From Phenylobacterium hankyongense (GTDB lineage: Bacteria > Pseudomonadota > Alphaproteobacteria > Caulobacterales > Caulobacteraceae), in contig NZ_QFYP01000001.1 in the NCBI RefSeq assembly GCF_003254505.1, positions 2,774,001-2,838,000 of the forward strand: DNA of 64,000 bases, given 5' to 3'. Of this stretch, positions 50,082 through 59,062 are shown in pieces (the first letter of the stretch is position 1; every line of letters starts with the position of its first letter). A model generated the notes under the pieces. The model had not been told where the DNA came from, made no database searches, and saw only the letters and a program-made list of their open reading frames with translations. Position numbers and translations under genes: made by a program.

Positions 50082-51794
50082 CTAGCTCGCGAAGTGCGTC
50101 GCTGTCCCGGCGACCATGTACCAGGTCACGAACAGGCCGCCGATCAGGCCGCCGGGGACGTAGCTGTTCGTCCGACGCCAGGTGAAAGCGGCGATCAGCC
50201 CGAGGATCGCCAGCAGCGGTACGAACTGGATCGAGACGATGGCGTTAAGGGCTTCGAACGCCAGCGGCAGCCGCCCCGTCGCGAACAGCGCCAGATACTG
50301 CGCGCCGGTCAGGACCACGAAGCCCAGGGGCAGGGCGACCATCGCCGTCAGGTACTGTCGCCATGCGCTGTCGCCGCGCACCATCAGCCCGGCCAGGCCG
50401 CGGAAGGCCACCAGCACGAAGGCGGTGAACGGGACGACGTAGGCCAGGAAGGCGAGGAACTGGCGCAAGCTCATCGGGCGCAGCGCCACCACCCAGAAGC
50501 GGAAGTCTACGTTGGCCAGGCTGTTGGCGAGCGCCAGCGCGCCGTAGCCGGCGACGACTGTCACCACCGCGATGCCGAGGGCGGGCCCCCAGCGGTTGTC
50601 GAACCGCGCGCGGGGCCGCCCTAGCAGCCAGCCCAGCAAGAGGGCGATCGCAAGGTTCAGCAGCGCCCAGACCACCAGGTGGTTGGTGATCGCCTGCGGA
50701 AAGATCGCCGACGGCGTGATCAGCGGCGGCGCGACCAGCAATAGGGCGAAGAAGCTCACCGCCGGGACGAAGCCGGTCAGGAGGAACAGGGTCCACCAAC
50801 CGGGCCCGCGCCGCTCGCGCGCCGGCTCCGGGGCTGCGGCCAGGCCGGCGAACGCCGGCAGCCGCAGGAGCAGGTCGAAGAGTCCGAGCAGGGCGGCGAA
50901 GAACCCGGCCAGGGCCACCAGGGTGCCGAACTCTTTCCACGGCCAGATCTGATCGCCGGCCGGCCGCGGCGTCCCGCCCTGGAGCGTGCGCGCGAACCAG
51001 TCGAGGCTGTCGCCGACCGCCTCCGGGGAGATGTGGTCGCCCGGATGGGTGGTGAAGGGCGTGTAGAGCGTCCGCCCCGTGCCGGCGGCGAGATCGCCGT
51101 AGACCTTCCCCGCCGCCACCGGCGCCGGCGCGCCGAAAACCTGCTGGAGCTTGCGGCTGGACCCCACGTCGCGCGCCCGGTCGACGCCCCACATCAGCGG
51201 CGCGAACTCGTCGAACTGGCTGTAGACGACCGCCAGGTTGCGCGGCCAGGTCGGAGTCCCTTCCGCAGCGAAGGGCTTGCCGGTCGAGGAACCCTCCAGC
51301 ACCAGCGCCTTGTACCCGTCCGGCTGATCGGCGGCGGCGGCCAGCACCGTCCAGCCGCCCATGCTGTGGCCCTCCAGCCCGATCTCATTCGGGTTCACGA
51401 AGGGCAGGGCGCGCAGGTAGCGCAGGCCATCTGGGCCGCCGAAGCCCCCGGTGGTCGCGCCGCCGCCGCTATGGCCGTGCCCGCGCTGGTCCATGGCCAG
51501 AACCACATAGCCGCGCCGCGCGAACTCGATCGCGAACGCGTCCTGGGTCTCGCGGGTGTTGATGTAGCCGTGGACGGCGAGCACGCCGGGCGCGGGGGTC
51601 TTCGGCGTGGCGTTGGGCGGAACGTAGAGCAGCGCCGCCATCGGCGCGCCGTCGGCGCCGGTCCAGCGGACATCGCGGACCCGGATCCCGCCGGAGGTCT
51701 GCACCAGCGCGGCGATCGCCACGCCTGCCACCATCAGCAGCAGTCCGATCGCGAGCAGGACGGCGCCCGGTGCTCCAGCAGAACGTCGCGCCAT
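50082..51794 (-). CDS. Alpha/beta hydrolase fused to a polytopic membrane domain
   Basis: The 570-residue protein has an N-terminal membrane anchor (about 10-32), then an alpha/beta-hydrolase domain (about 38-285) with oxyanion HGYINTRETQ, the nucleophile elbow GHSMGG (Ser144) and a late His in THPGDHISPE. The C-terminal half (about 300-570) has around eight transmembrane helices. The hydrolase domain should face the periplasm if the anchor is oriented normally. Secreted dienelactone-hydrolase-like and prolyl-oligopeptidase-like enzymes are the nearest fold relatives. The substrate is unknown. An inverted repeat (51813-51832) lies 19 bases upstream of the ATG, which has GGGGGAG before it. Confidence 0.78.
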   Translation of the reverse strand: MARRSAGAPGAVLLAIGLLLMVAGVAIAALVQTSGGIRVRDVRWTGADGAPMAALLYVPPNATPKTPAPGVLAVHGYINTRETQDAFAIEFARRGYVVLAMDQRGHGHSGGGATTGGFGGPDGLRYLRALPFVNPNEIGLEGHSMGGWTVLAAAADQPDGYKALVLEGSSTGKPFAAEGTPTWPRNLAVVYSQFDEFAPLMWGVDRARDVGSSRKLQQVFGAPAPVAAGKVYGDLAAGTGRTLYTPFTTHPGDHISPEAVGDSLDWFARTLQGGTPRPAGDQIWPWKEFGTLVALAGFFAALLGLFDLLLRLPAFAGLAAAPEPARERRGPGWWTLFLLTGFVPAVSFFALLLVAPPLITPSAIFPQAITNHLVVWALLNLAIALLLGWLLGRPRARFDNRWGPALGIAVVTVVAGYGALALANSLANVDFRFWVVALRPMSLRQFLAFLAYVVPFTAFVLVAFRGLAGLMVRGDSAWRQYLTAMVALPLGFVVLTGAQYLALFATGRLPLAFEALNAIVSIQFVPLLAILGLIAAFTWRRTNSYVPGGLIGGLFVTWYMVAGTATHFAS

Positions 51795-51812
51795 GTCGTG
51801 CTCCCCCACGTA

Positions 51813-51832
51813 TTATCGTTTTTTGTCGATAA
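51813..51832. promoter_or_regulatory. Inverted repeat TTATCG-N8-CGATAA, candidate operator
   Basis: TTATCGTTTTTTGTCGATAA has perfect 6-base arms and lies 19 bases upstream of the hydrolase start. It is in the divergent region shared with a TonB receptor. The form suits a TetR- or GntR-type repressor, none of which is adjacent. Confidence 0.35.
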
Positions 51833-51987
51833 CCGAAACCTGCGCAGTCGGCGCCCGGGTGTCAACTGCACCGGCCGGGCCATCAGCATCCGGGCCGCAT
51901 GTTCGGTCTCGCCCCAGTTTAGAAGGCCGCTTCACCCTCTGAAGGTCGTTGACTTCCCGCGGATTGTTTCGGAACGTCGCACCAGAT

Positions 51988-52002
51988 TTTCGGAAAACGA
52001 AA
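51988..52002. promoter_or_regulatory. Inverted repeat TTTCG-N5-CGAAA before the TonB receptor
   Basis: TTTCGGAAAACGAAA has 5-base arms and lies about 32 bases before the receptor ATG. TTTCG/CGAAA half-sites are usual for DeoR-family repressors, and a DeoR gene follows this receptor. Binding is inference. Confidence 0.35.
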
Positions 52003-52033
52003 GCATCGCTCTACGAGAGCGCAGGGAGGCGTC

Positions 52034-54274
52034 ATGTTCAGGACCCATATGGGCCAGCGGCGTATGCTGCTGGCCACGGCCGGCTTCGCCGCGTTCGCCC
52101 TCGGAGGCGCGGCCCAGGCAGCAGAGGCGCCGCCGCCGCGGACCGCCACGGTGACCGAGGTCATTGTCACCGCGCAGAAGCGCGAGGAACGGCTGCAGGA
52201 CGTGCCGGTCTCGGTGACCGTGCTCGGCGGCGAGCAGATGCGCGAGATGAACATCAACAGCGGCACGGAGATCGCCCGGCAGACGCCGAACCTGCGGGTC
52301 TCGAACCTCGGCAACGAGGACCAGCCGAAATTCTCCATGCGCGGCGTCGCCACGCCCGACTTCAACCTGAACAGCAATTCGCCGACCGGCATCTTCTATG
52401 ACGAGGTGTTCGTCGCCAGCCAGTTCCTGGGCGGGCCGCAGATCTTCGACCTGGAGCGGGTCGAGGTGCTGCGCGGTCCGCAGGGCACCCTCTACGGCAA
52501 GAACACCACCGGCGGGGCGGTAAACTTCATCACCAAGAAGCCGGTGTTCGACAGCGAGGGCGACCTCAGCCTGCAGGCCGGCAACAACAGCTACTTCCAC
52601 GGCAACGGCGCGATCAACGTGCCGCTGATCGACGACAAGCTGGCGCTGCGCGTCGCCTTCAACGCCTCGCGCAGCAACGGCTGGGTGAAGAACGCCAACC
52701 CCAACGGCCGCGACCTGTCGTCGATCGACAACCACGCCATCCGGGTAAGCCTGCGCTACCGCCCGACCGACGACTTCGACGCCACCCTGCGGCTGTTCAC
52801 CGAGCGGGCCAACCCGACCAACATCGGGGTGACCAACGTCGGCCTCGGCCCCGGCGGGACGAACGCCTTCGGGGTCAATCCGCGGGTGAACCCGCTCACC
52901 GGAGCGGCCTTCGGCCCGTGGGAAGACTATTCCGACCGCACCGACGGTGAGATCCGGGTGAAGGGCGACGGCGCCACGCTGACCATGGACAAGCAGTTCG
53001 GGGACTACACCGTCACCTCGATCACCTCGTACGTGAAGGGCTTCTTCCTCAACAAGGTGGACGGCGACGCCTCGATCGCGCCGCTGCTGGCGATCGATTT
53101 CTACGCCACCACCCAGGAGCAGAGCCAGGACCTGCGGATCTCCAGCCACGGAGCCGGGCCGTTCAACTTCATCGCCGGCGTCTACTACGGCCACGACATC
53201 ACCATCATCCGGACCGACTGGAATTTCTTCGCCGGCGCGATCACCCGGTTCCAGAACTACGACCAGACGCGCACCTCGGCGGCGGTCTACGCCGACGCGA
53301 CCTACGACCTGACCAAGGCCGACAGCCTCTACGCCGGCCTGCGCTGGACCCACGACAAGGGCTACATCTCGAACTTCAGCGTGACGGGGACCGGCGCGCC
53401 GGGCATCCCGAACCAGCCGGTGAAGAGCTACGACGACTCCGCGCCGACCGGCCGCATCGGGGTCCGCCACAAGTTCTCCGACGACATCATGGGCTACGCG
53501 CAATATTCCCGCGGGTATCGCAGCAGCGCCATCAACGGCAGCGCGCTGTTCAACCCGGCCGACATCAACGTCTCGCAGCCGGAGCACCTGGACGCCTTCG
53601 AGGTCGGCCTGAAGACCCAGCTGTTCGACCGGCGCCTGACGCTCAACTCGTCGGCCTTCTACTACCAGTACAAGGACCAGCAGTTCATCAACACGGTGAG
53701 CATCGGCCAGTCCAACGTCATCAACGCCGGGGCCGCCACCCTCTACGGATTGGAGATCGAGGCGATCGCCCGGATCACGCCGGAGTTCACGGTCAGCGCC
53801 GGGGCCAGCCTGCTGCACACCGAGTACACGGACCTCACGCTCGACGCGACCTGCCCGAACAGCACCCTGTTCCCGTCGACGCCGCCGTGCGTGACCGGGA
53901 CGCTGATCGTGCAGAACCTCAAGGGCCACCAGCTGATCGAGGCGCCGAAGGAGTCCTTCAACATCTCGGCCGACTACGTCCTGCCGCTGCCCGGCGACGC
54001 CAACCTGCGGTTCCACGGCGACGCCAACCAGGTCGGCAAGCAGTTCTACACCGTGCAGAACGACGACATCTCCTCGACCAAGGCGCACTGGGAGGCCAAC
54101 GGCCGTATCGCCTACCAGCGCGGCAATTACGAGCTGGCGATCTGGGGCAAGAACCTCAACGACAACCACGTCCCGGCCGGGATCGTCGGCGCCGACCGGC
54201 TGACCTTCCTGCAGACCTTCATCGTGCCGCCGTACCCCCGCCGCTATGGGGTCGAGATCGACTATCGGTTCTGA
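52034..54274 (+). CDS. TonB-dependent outer-membrane receptor
   Basis: The 746-residue protein has a signal peptide (about 1-29, ending AQA), a TonB box VTEVIVTAQKREERLQDVPVS typical of the sphingomonad/Caulobacter FecA-like group, a plug domain (FDLERVEVLRGPQGTLYGKNTTGGAVNF) and a barrel ending in YGVEIDYRF with terminal Phe. A strong GGGAGG site precedes the ATG. It is followed 131 bases later by a DeoR regulator and the degradation operon, so it probably imports that operon's substrate. Confidence 0.92.
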   Translation: MFRTHMGQRRMLLATAGFAAFALGGAAQAAEAPPPRTATVTEVIVTAQKREERLQDVPVSVTVLGGEQMREMNINSGTEIARQTPNLRVSNLGNEDQPKFSMRGVATPDFNLNSNSPTGIFYDEVFVASQFLGGPQIFDLERVEVLRGPQGTLYGKNTTGGAVNFITKKPVFDSEGDLSLQAGNNSYFHGNGAINVPLIDDKLALRVAFNASRSNGWVKNANPNGRDLSSIDNHAIRVSLRYRPTDDFDATLRLFTERANPTNIGVTNVGLGPGGTNAFGVNPRVNPLTGAAFGPWEDYSDRTDGEIRVKGDGATLTMDKQFGDYTVTSITSYVKGFFLNKVDGDASIAPLLAIDFYATTQEQSQDLRISSHGAGPFNFIAGVYYGHDITIIRTDWNFFAGAITRFQNYDQTRTSAAVYADATYDLTKADSLYAGLRWTHDKGYISNFSVTGTGAPGIPNQPVKSYDDSAPTGRIGVRHKFSDDIMGYAQYSRGYRSSAINGSALFNPADINVSQPEHLDAFEVGLKTQLFDRRLTLNSSAFYYQYKDQQFINTVSIGQSNVINAGAATLYGLEIEAIARITPEFTVSAGASLLHTEYTDLTLDATCPNSTLFPSTPPCVTGTLIVQNLKGHQLIEAPKESFNISADYVLPLPGDANLRFHGDANQVGKQFYTVQNDDISSTKAHWEANGRIAYQRGNYELAIWGKNLNDNHVPAGIVGADRLTFLQTFIVPPYPRRYGVEIDYRF

Positions 54275-54405
54275 GGGACATCGCGCAGGCGCCCGGCTCT
54301 TGGGCGCCTGCGCCGCCTGATCCCGGTTCCGCCGCGGTGGCGCCTTGTTCGAAGCGAGCCTGTCGTCCAGGTTCCGCGCAGTTCCCGGAGGCGTTCGTCC
54401 ACAAG

Positions 54406-55182
54406 ATGTCAGGTCCGATTGCGCGCCGGCACAACCAGATCCTCGACATCGCCCGGCGCACGGGCCGCGTCACCGTGGAGGCGCTCGCCGACCAGCTCGG
54501 CGTCACCGTGCAGACCATCCGCAAGGACCTGAACGACCTGTCGTCGCGCAGCCTGCTGGCCCGCGTCCATGGCGGCGCGGTGATCACCTCGGGCATCGAC
54601 AACCTCTCCTATGAGGCGCGCCGCCAGCTCGCCCAACCGGAGAAGCGGGCGATCGGCAAGGCGGTGGCCGCGCTCATCCCCGACGGCGCCTCGGTGTTCA
54701 TCAACATCGGCACCACCACCGAGGAGGTGGCCCGCGCGCTCGCCGAGCGGACCGGGCTCCTGGTGATCACCAACAACCTCAACGTGGTCGACCTGCTCTA
54801 CCGGAACCCGGGCATCGAGGTGGTGGTGGTCGGCGGCCGCGTCCGGCACTTCGACCGCGCGGCGGTGGGCGCCTTCGCCGTGGACTTCATCCGCAACTTC
54901 AAGGTCGACATCGCCATCATCGGCGCCTCGGCGCTGGACGAGGACGGCACGCTGCTGGATTTCGACATGAACGAGGTCCAGGTCTCCCAGGCCATCATCC
55001 ACAACGCGCGCTCGGTGATCCTGGCCACCGACGGCCTGAAGCTCGGGCGGCCCGCGCCCGTCCGGATCGGCCACATCAGCGACATCGACGTCCTGGTCAC
55101 CGACCGGATGACCAATCCGACCCTGGTCGCGGCCTGCGAGACGCACGGGGTGCAGGTCATCGAGGTCCTGCCGGCGGGCTGA
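54406..55182 (+). CDS. DeoR/GlpR-family transcriptional regulator
   Basis: The 258-residue protein has the N-terminal winged helix (RRHNQILDIARRTGRVTVEALADQLGVTVQTIRKDLNDL, family-typical) and the C-terminal sensor domain with INIGTTTEEVARAL, VITNNLNVVDLL, VVVVGGRVRHFD and IGASALDEDGTLLDFDMNE. The sensor fold binds phosphorylated sugars in characterised relatives such as DeoR and GlpR. ATG 54406 is the natural start. It probably controls the downstream operon and the receptor; candidate operators are at 51988 and 55214-55291. Confidence 0.88.
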   Translation: MSGPIARRHNQILDIARRTGRVTVEALADQLGVTVQTIRKDLNDLSSRSLLARVHGGAVITSGIDNLSYEARRQLAQPEKRAIGKAVAALIPDGASVFINIGTTTEEVARALAERTGLLVITNNLNVVDLLYRNPGIEVVVVGGRVRHFDRAAVGAFAVDFIRNFKVDIAIIGASALDEDGTLLDFDMNEVQVSQAIIHNARSVILATDGLKLGRPAPVRIGHISDIDVLVTDRMTNPTLVAACETHGVQVIEVLPAG

Positions 55183-55213
55183 CGCTCCGCATGTGTTCTG
55201 TTCCTTGGAATTC

Positions 55214-55291
55214 GTGTCTCAATTATCGGCTGTGAGGCCCACGCCTCCGTCGGGCCAGAGGCCGCTGGACAGACCGGTAATATTGAGACAC
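55214..55291. promoter_or_regulatory. Paired long inverted-repeat arms upstream of the degradation operon
   Basis: GTGTCTCAATTATCGG (55214-55229) and CCGGTAATATTGAGACAC (55274-55291) are near-complementary arms 44 bases apart, in the gap between the DeoR gene and the dehydrogenase gene. Each arm could be one operator half or a full site used for looping. The stem is not followed by a T-run, so a terminator is unlikely. Confidence 0.45.
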
Positions 55292-55329
55292 TAGTTCCAC
55301 CCGACGGGATAGCCACCTTTCGAGGCGGA

Positions 55330-56310
55330 ATGAGCAGGCTCAAGGTCATTGTCGTGGGCGTGGGCTTCATGGGCCTGCTGCATGCGCGCGCCGTGCAGGG
55401 CCTGAGGTCCGCTGAGCTGGTTGGGGTCGTGGACCTCAATGAAGACGCCGCCAAGGCGGCGGCCGCCGCCCTGCAGGTTCCCGCCTTCACGGATCTCGCC
55501 CGGGCCATAGCCGAGACGGGCGCGCAGGCCGCGATCATCGCGACCCCCGATCCCAGCCACCGGCGGCCGGCGGAGATCGCCCTCGAAGCGGGGCTCTCCG
55601 TGCTCGTCGAAAAGCCGCTGGCCACGACCGTCGAGGATGCGGAGGCGATCACTGAGGCCGCCCGACGCCATGGCGGACGGTTGATGCCGGGCCACATGCT
55701 CCGCTTCGACGCCCGTTACGCGCAGGCCGCGGAGGTCATCCGGTCCGGCCAACTGGGCAAGGCCTTCCTGCTCACGGCCAGACATTGGAGCACGAGGTCC
55801 CTAGGCGCCCGGGTGGGGCACACGACCAGCCCGCTCTGGCACTTCGCGATCCACCACATCGACCTGATCCAGTGGATCGGCGGCGCGTCGATCCAGTCGA
55901 TCGACGGCGCCCAGGCGCTGGAATCGGCGGGCGGGTCGAGCGCCTTCCTCAGCCTTGGCCAGCTCTCCAACGGCGTCGGGTTTCAGGTATCGACCGGCTG
56001 GACCCTGCCCGACACCGGGGGCCGCTCGACGGAATTCGAGGCGCATTGCGAGGGCGGCGTGATCCGCATCACCTTCGCCCCGGGCGGCGGTCTCACGTCC
56101 TGGAATTCGGAGCGCGGTCAGGAAGTCGAAGCCACCGCCTGGCCCACCATCTACGGGCGGCTTGAGGGCCTGCTCCGCCGGGAGGTGGAGCATTTTGTCG
56201 AGGCCGTGCTCGACGGCGCCGACTTCGTCGTCACCCCGCAGGACGCGACGGCTGCGATCAGGGCGGCGGTGGCCCTGGAGCAGGCCAGCATCAGGAGAGC
56301 CGTTCCATGA
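55330..56310 (+). CDS. Gfo/Idh/MocA family oxidoreductase
   Basis: The 326-residue NAD(P) dehydrogenase has the Rossmann start VIVVGVGFMGLLHARAV, ATPDPSHRRPAEIALEAG and the catalytic-lysine motif VEKPLATTVEDAE. A HHIDLIQWIGG segment supplies the usual active-site His/Asp. Members oxidise sugars, inositols or amino sugars. It is first in a five-gene operon joined by ATGA/GTGA overlaps. Confidence 0.88.
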   Translation: MSRLKVIVVGVGFMGLLHARAVQGLRSAELVGVVDLNEDAAKAAAAALQVPAFTDLARAIAETGAQAAIIATPDPSHRRPAEIALEAGLSVLVEKPLATTVEDAEAITEAARRHGGRLMPGHMLRFDARYAQAAEVIRSGQLGKAFLLTARHWSTRSLGARVGHTTSPLWHFAIHHIDLIQWIGGASIQSIDGAQALESAGGSSAFLSLGQLSNGVGFQVSTGWTLPDTGGRSTEFEAHCEGGVIRITFAPGGGLTSWNSERGQEVEATAWPTIYGRLEGLLRREVEHFVEAVLDGADFVVTPQDATAAIRAAVALEQASIRRAVP

Positions 56311-57095
56311 GCGCCCCGGGAAAAGGCGTGATCATCATCACCGGCGCCGGCTCGGGCATCGGCCGCGCGACGGCTCGGCGGGTGGCGCAGAGCGGCGCCC
56401 ACTGCCTGCTCGTCGGCCGTCGGGCCGAGATGCTGGCGGAGACGCAGCGCGCGATCGCAGACGAGGGTGGCCGGGCGAGCTCGCTGTCCGCCGACGTGAC
56501 GGCGGGCGCGGACCGTGAGGCGATCTTCGCCGCCGCGGGCCAGACCGGCCTGCCGCTCCGGGGACTGGTCAACAATGCCGGCGGCGCGGCGACCACCCCG
56601 TTGTTCGCCCAGGATCCGGAGGCCTGGCGCGCCGCGCTGGCGCTGAACGTCGAGTCGGTGTCGCTGCTCAGCGCCGAGGCGATCCGCGTCATGTCGAAGA
56701 CCGGCGGCGGCGCCATCGTCAACATCGCCTCGGTGTACGGCAAGGTGGCGCTGCGCTCGGCCTACTACAGCTTTCCGACCTCCGACACCGATGGGCCGAC
56801 ACGTCCGCTGCCCTATTCGGCGGCCAAAGGGGCTCTGCGGATGTTGTCGCGTGAACTCGCCGCGGCGGCGGCGCCGTTCAATGTCCGGGTGAACACCGTC
56901 TCGCCGGGGATGGTCGAGGTGGAGCGCCAGCGGCTCAGCCCGGAAGCCCGCAAGACCTTCGGCGACGCCACGCCGCTCGGCCGCATGGGGCGGCCGGACG
57001 AGATCGCCGGCGCGGTCAACTTCCTGCTGTCGGCGGAGGCCAGCTTCATCACCGGCGCCGAGATCGTCGTCGACGGCGGCTGGACCCTCTGGTGA
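56307..57095 (+). CDS. SDR family dehydrogenase
   Basis: The 262-residue enzyme has TGAGSGIG near the N-terminus, NNAGG, the catalytic Ser in NIASVYG, and YSAAKGA with the catalytic Tyr/Lys. Between Ser and Tyr there is an extended loop (AYYSFPTSDTDGPTRPLP), longer than in most classical SDRs, which probably shapes the substrate pocket. It starts in an ATGA overlap with the Gfo/Idh gene and ends in a GTGA overlap with the M81 gene. It would oxidise or reduce an intermediate of the same pathway. Confidence 0.88.
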   Translation: MSAPGKGVIIITGAGSGIGRATARRVAQSGAHCLLVGRRAEMLAETQRAIADEGGRASSLSADVTAGADREAIFAAAGQTGLPLRGLVNNAGGAATTPLFAQDPEAWRAALALNVESVSLLSAEAIRVMSKTGGGAIVNIASVYGKVALRSAYYSFPTSDTDGPTRPLPYSAAKGALRMLSRELAAAAAPFNVRVNTVSPGMVEVERQRLSPEARKTFGDATPLGRMGRPDEIAGAVNFLLSAEASFITGAEIVVDGGWTLW

Positions 57096-58636
57096 GCGGA
57101 CGCATGACCAGCCCGACCACCCCCCTTCAACCGCGAGCAAACATGACCCGGGTGCTGCTAGGCGGCCTCTTCCACGAAACCCACACCTTCGTGCAGGACC
57201 AGACGAGACTGGCCGACTTCTCCATCTACCGCGGGGCGGATCTGCTCGCCCGTCGTGGCGACGCATCCCCGATCGACGGGTTCCTCACGGCGGCCGACGC
57301 GCTGGGCTGGGACATCGTCCCGGCGGTCGCCTTCGACGCGACACCGTCGGGGGTTGTGGAGCACGAGGCCTTCGAGGCCTTCTGGCAGGCCTTCGAGGCG
57401 GCGCTGGTCGAGGCGCTTTCCGACAAGCTGGATGGCGTCTTCGTCTCGCTTCACGGGGCCATGGTCACGTCGCAGCTGGACGACGCGGAGGGCGAACTGC
57501 TGGCCCGCATCCGTGCGGTCCCGGGTGCGCAGACGCTGCCGGTCTACGGCGTCATCGACTTCCACACCAACCTGTCGGACGCCATGGCGCAGAACGCCGA
57601 CGGGCTGGTCTGCTACCGCGAAAACCCGCACATCGACGCCTTCGAGCGCGGCCGCCAGGGCTGCGAGCTTCTGGCCCGTCACCTGCGCACCGGCCGCCGC
57701 CCCGTCACCCTCGTGCGGCGCAGTCCCATCCTGCTGCCGCCGACCGGGCAGGGGACCGCCGATGCGCCCATGCGCGAGCTTGAGCTCCTGGCGCGCCGCC
57801 TCGAAGCGGAGACCCCGGAGGTCGTCGCGATCAATGTCGTCGCGGGGTTCGCGTTCGCCGACGTGGCGTTCGCCGGCCTTGCCTTCACGGCCCTGGTGGA
57901 CGGCGACACGGCGGCCGCGGAGCGCTGCCTCGACGCCTTGGCGGAGCTCGCCTGGAGCCTGCGCCACAACGGCATGCCGGTGGAGCATGAGCTGGACCAG
58001 GTGCTGCCCACGCTGGCGGCCTCGGAAGCCGGGCCGATCCTGATCGTCGAGCCGGCCGACAACATCGGCGGCGGCGCGCCCGGGGATTGCACCGATGTCC
58101 TTCGGGCCTTCCTTCGCCACGAGCTGCCGAACGCGGCGATCGCGATCAATGATCCGGACGCGGTCGCCCGATTGAGCTCGATCGCGCCCGGCGAGAGCCT
58201 GGCCCTGGAGATCGGGGGCAAGGGAAGCGAGCTCGATCCCGGACCGGTCCGGCTCGAGGTGGTGCTCGTTTCGATCACCGACGGACGCTTCCAGTTGGAG
58301 GACCGGCAGAGCCACCTTGCCGTCATCACCGGGCTCAACGTCGACATGGGCCCGACGGCGGTGGTGCGTCACCGCGGCCTCACCCTGCTGCTCACCTCGC
58401 ACAAGATTGCGCCGTTCGATCTCGGCCAATGGCGCAGCCAGGGCCTCGATCCAGAGACGTTCAGCTTCATCGGCATCAAGGCGGCGGTCGGCCACCGGCG
58501 GGCCTACGACCCCATTGCAGCCGCCAGCTACACCGTGCGCACCCGCGGGCCCTGCACGTCCGACCTGGCGTCGCTGCCCTATCGCAAGGTCCGGCGGCCG
58601 ATCTTCCCCCTCACCAGCGGAGACATTTCCCAGTGA
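57092..58636 (+). CDS. M81 family metallohydrolase (MlrC-like)
   Basis: The 514-residue protein matches M81/MlrC proteins: RVLLGGLFHETHTF at the start of the family domain, VFVSLHGAMV, VIDFHTNLSDAM, CYRENPHIDAFERG, VVAINVVAGFAFAD and ADNIGGGAPGDCTDVLRAFL. His and Asp residues in these blocks are the likely zinc ligands. MlrC hydrolyses small linearised peptide fragments in microcystin degradation; many relatives act on unknown amides. The GTG at 57092 overlaps the SDR stop; the family domain itself begins at an in-frame ATG at 57143, which may be the true start. Confidence 0.85.
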   Translation: MSGRMTSPTTPLQPRANMTRVLLGGLFHETHTFVQDQTRLADFSIYRGADLLARRGDASPIDGFLTAADALGWDIVPAVAFDATPSGVVEHEAFEAFWQAFEAALVEALSDKLDGVFVSLHGAMVTSQLDDAEGELLARIRAVPGAQTLPVYGVIDFHTNLSDAMAQNADGLVCYRENPHIDAFERGRQGCELLARHLRTGRRPVTLVRRSPILLPPTGQGTADAPMRELELLARRLEAETPEVVAINVVAGFAFADVAFAGLAFTALVDGDTAAAERCLDALAELAWSLRHNGMPVEHELDQVLPTLAASEAGPILIVEPADNIGGGAPGDCTDVLRAFLRHELPNAAIAINDPDAVARLSSIAPGESLALEIGGKGSELDPGPVRLEVVLVSITDGRFQLEDRQSHLAVITGLNVDMGPTAVVRHRGLTLLLTSHKIAPFDLGQWRSQGLDPETFSFIGIKAAVGHRRAYDPIAAASYTVRTRGPCTSDLASLPYRKVRRPIFPLTSGDISQ

Positions 58637-59019
58637 TCGAGTACCCCGCCCAGGCCGACGCGCCCCATAGCCACCTTCCGTTCAGTCCGTGCACGCGTTT
58701 CGGAGACCTCATCTTCGTCTCCGGGCAAGCCAGCGTCGACTCCGCGGGGGCGATCGTCACCGACACCTTCGAAGGGGAGGTGCGCCGCTCCATCGACAAC
58801 CTCCGCCGGGTGCTCGAGTCGGCCGGCAGCGGCCTGCAGTATGTGGTGCAGACCCGCAACTATGTCCGCGACCCGGCGGACGTGGCGGCCTTCAACAGGA
58901 TCTATCCCGAATACTTCCGGCCCCCGTTTCCGGCGCGGACCACGATCACGAACTGCCTGCCGGAGGTGCTGAAGTACGAGATCGAATGCGTGGCGGTGAT
59001 GCCGCCGGCGCTGCGCTGA
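58633..59019 (+). CDS. RidA family protein (enamine/imine deaminase-like)
   Basis: The 128-residue protein has the RidA/YjgF trimer fold: PFSPCTRFGDLIFVSGQASVDSAG, IDNLRRVLESAGSGLQYVVQTRNYVRDPADVAAFNRIYPEYF, FPARTTITNCLP and YEIECVAVMP. The Arg in the FPARTT segment corresponds to the catalytic Arg of active RidA, and the late Glu in YEIECVA is also conserved. RidA hydrolyses reactive enamines/imines made by PLP dehydratases. The GTG lies in a GTGA overlap with the M81 gene. A PLP D-amino-acid dehydratase gene lies further along, a sensible partner. Confidence 0.88.
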   Translation: MIEYPAQADAPHSHLPFSPCTRFGDLIFVSGQASVDSAGAIVTDTFEGEVRRSIDNLRRVLESAGSGLQYVVQTRNYVRDPADVAAFNRIYPEYFRPPFPARTTITNCLPEVLKYEIECVAVMPPALR

Positions 59020-59062
59020 CCACACGGCCGCCGGGCGGAGTCCGGCGCGGATGGGATGAACG

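Noticed and set aside
51932..54169. 745-codon minus-strand frame opposite the second TonB receptor
   Set aside because: Low-complexity Val/Asp/Arg composition with no domain. The plus strand encodes an unmistakable receptor.
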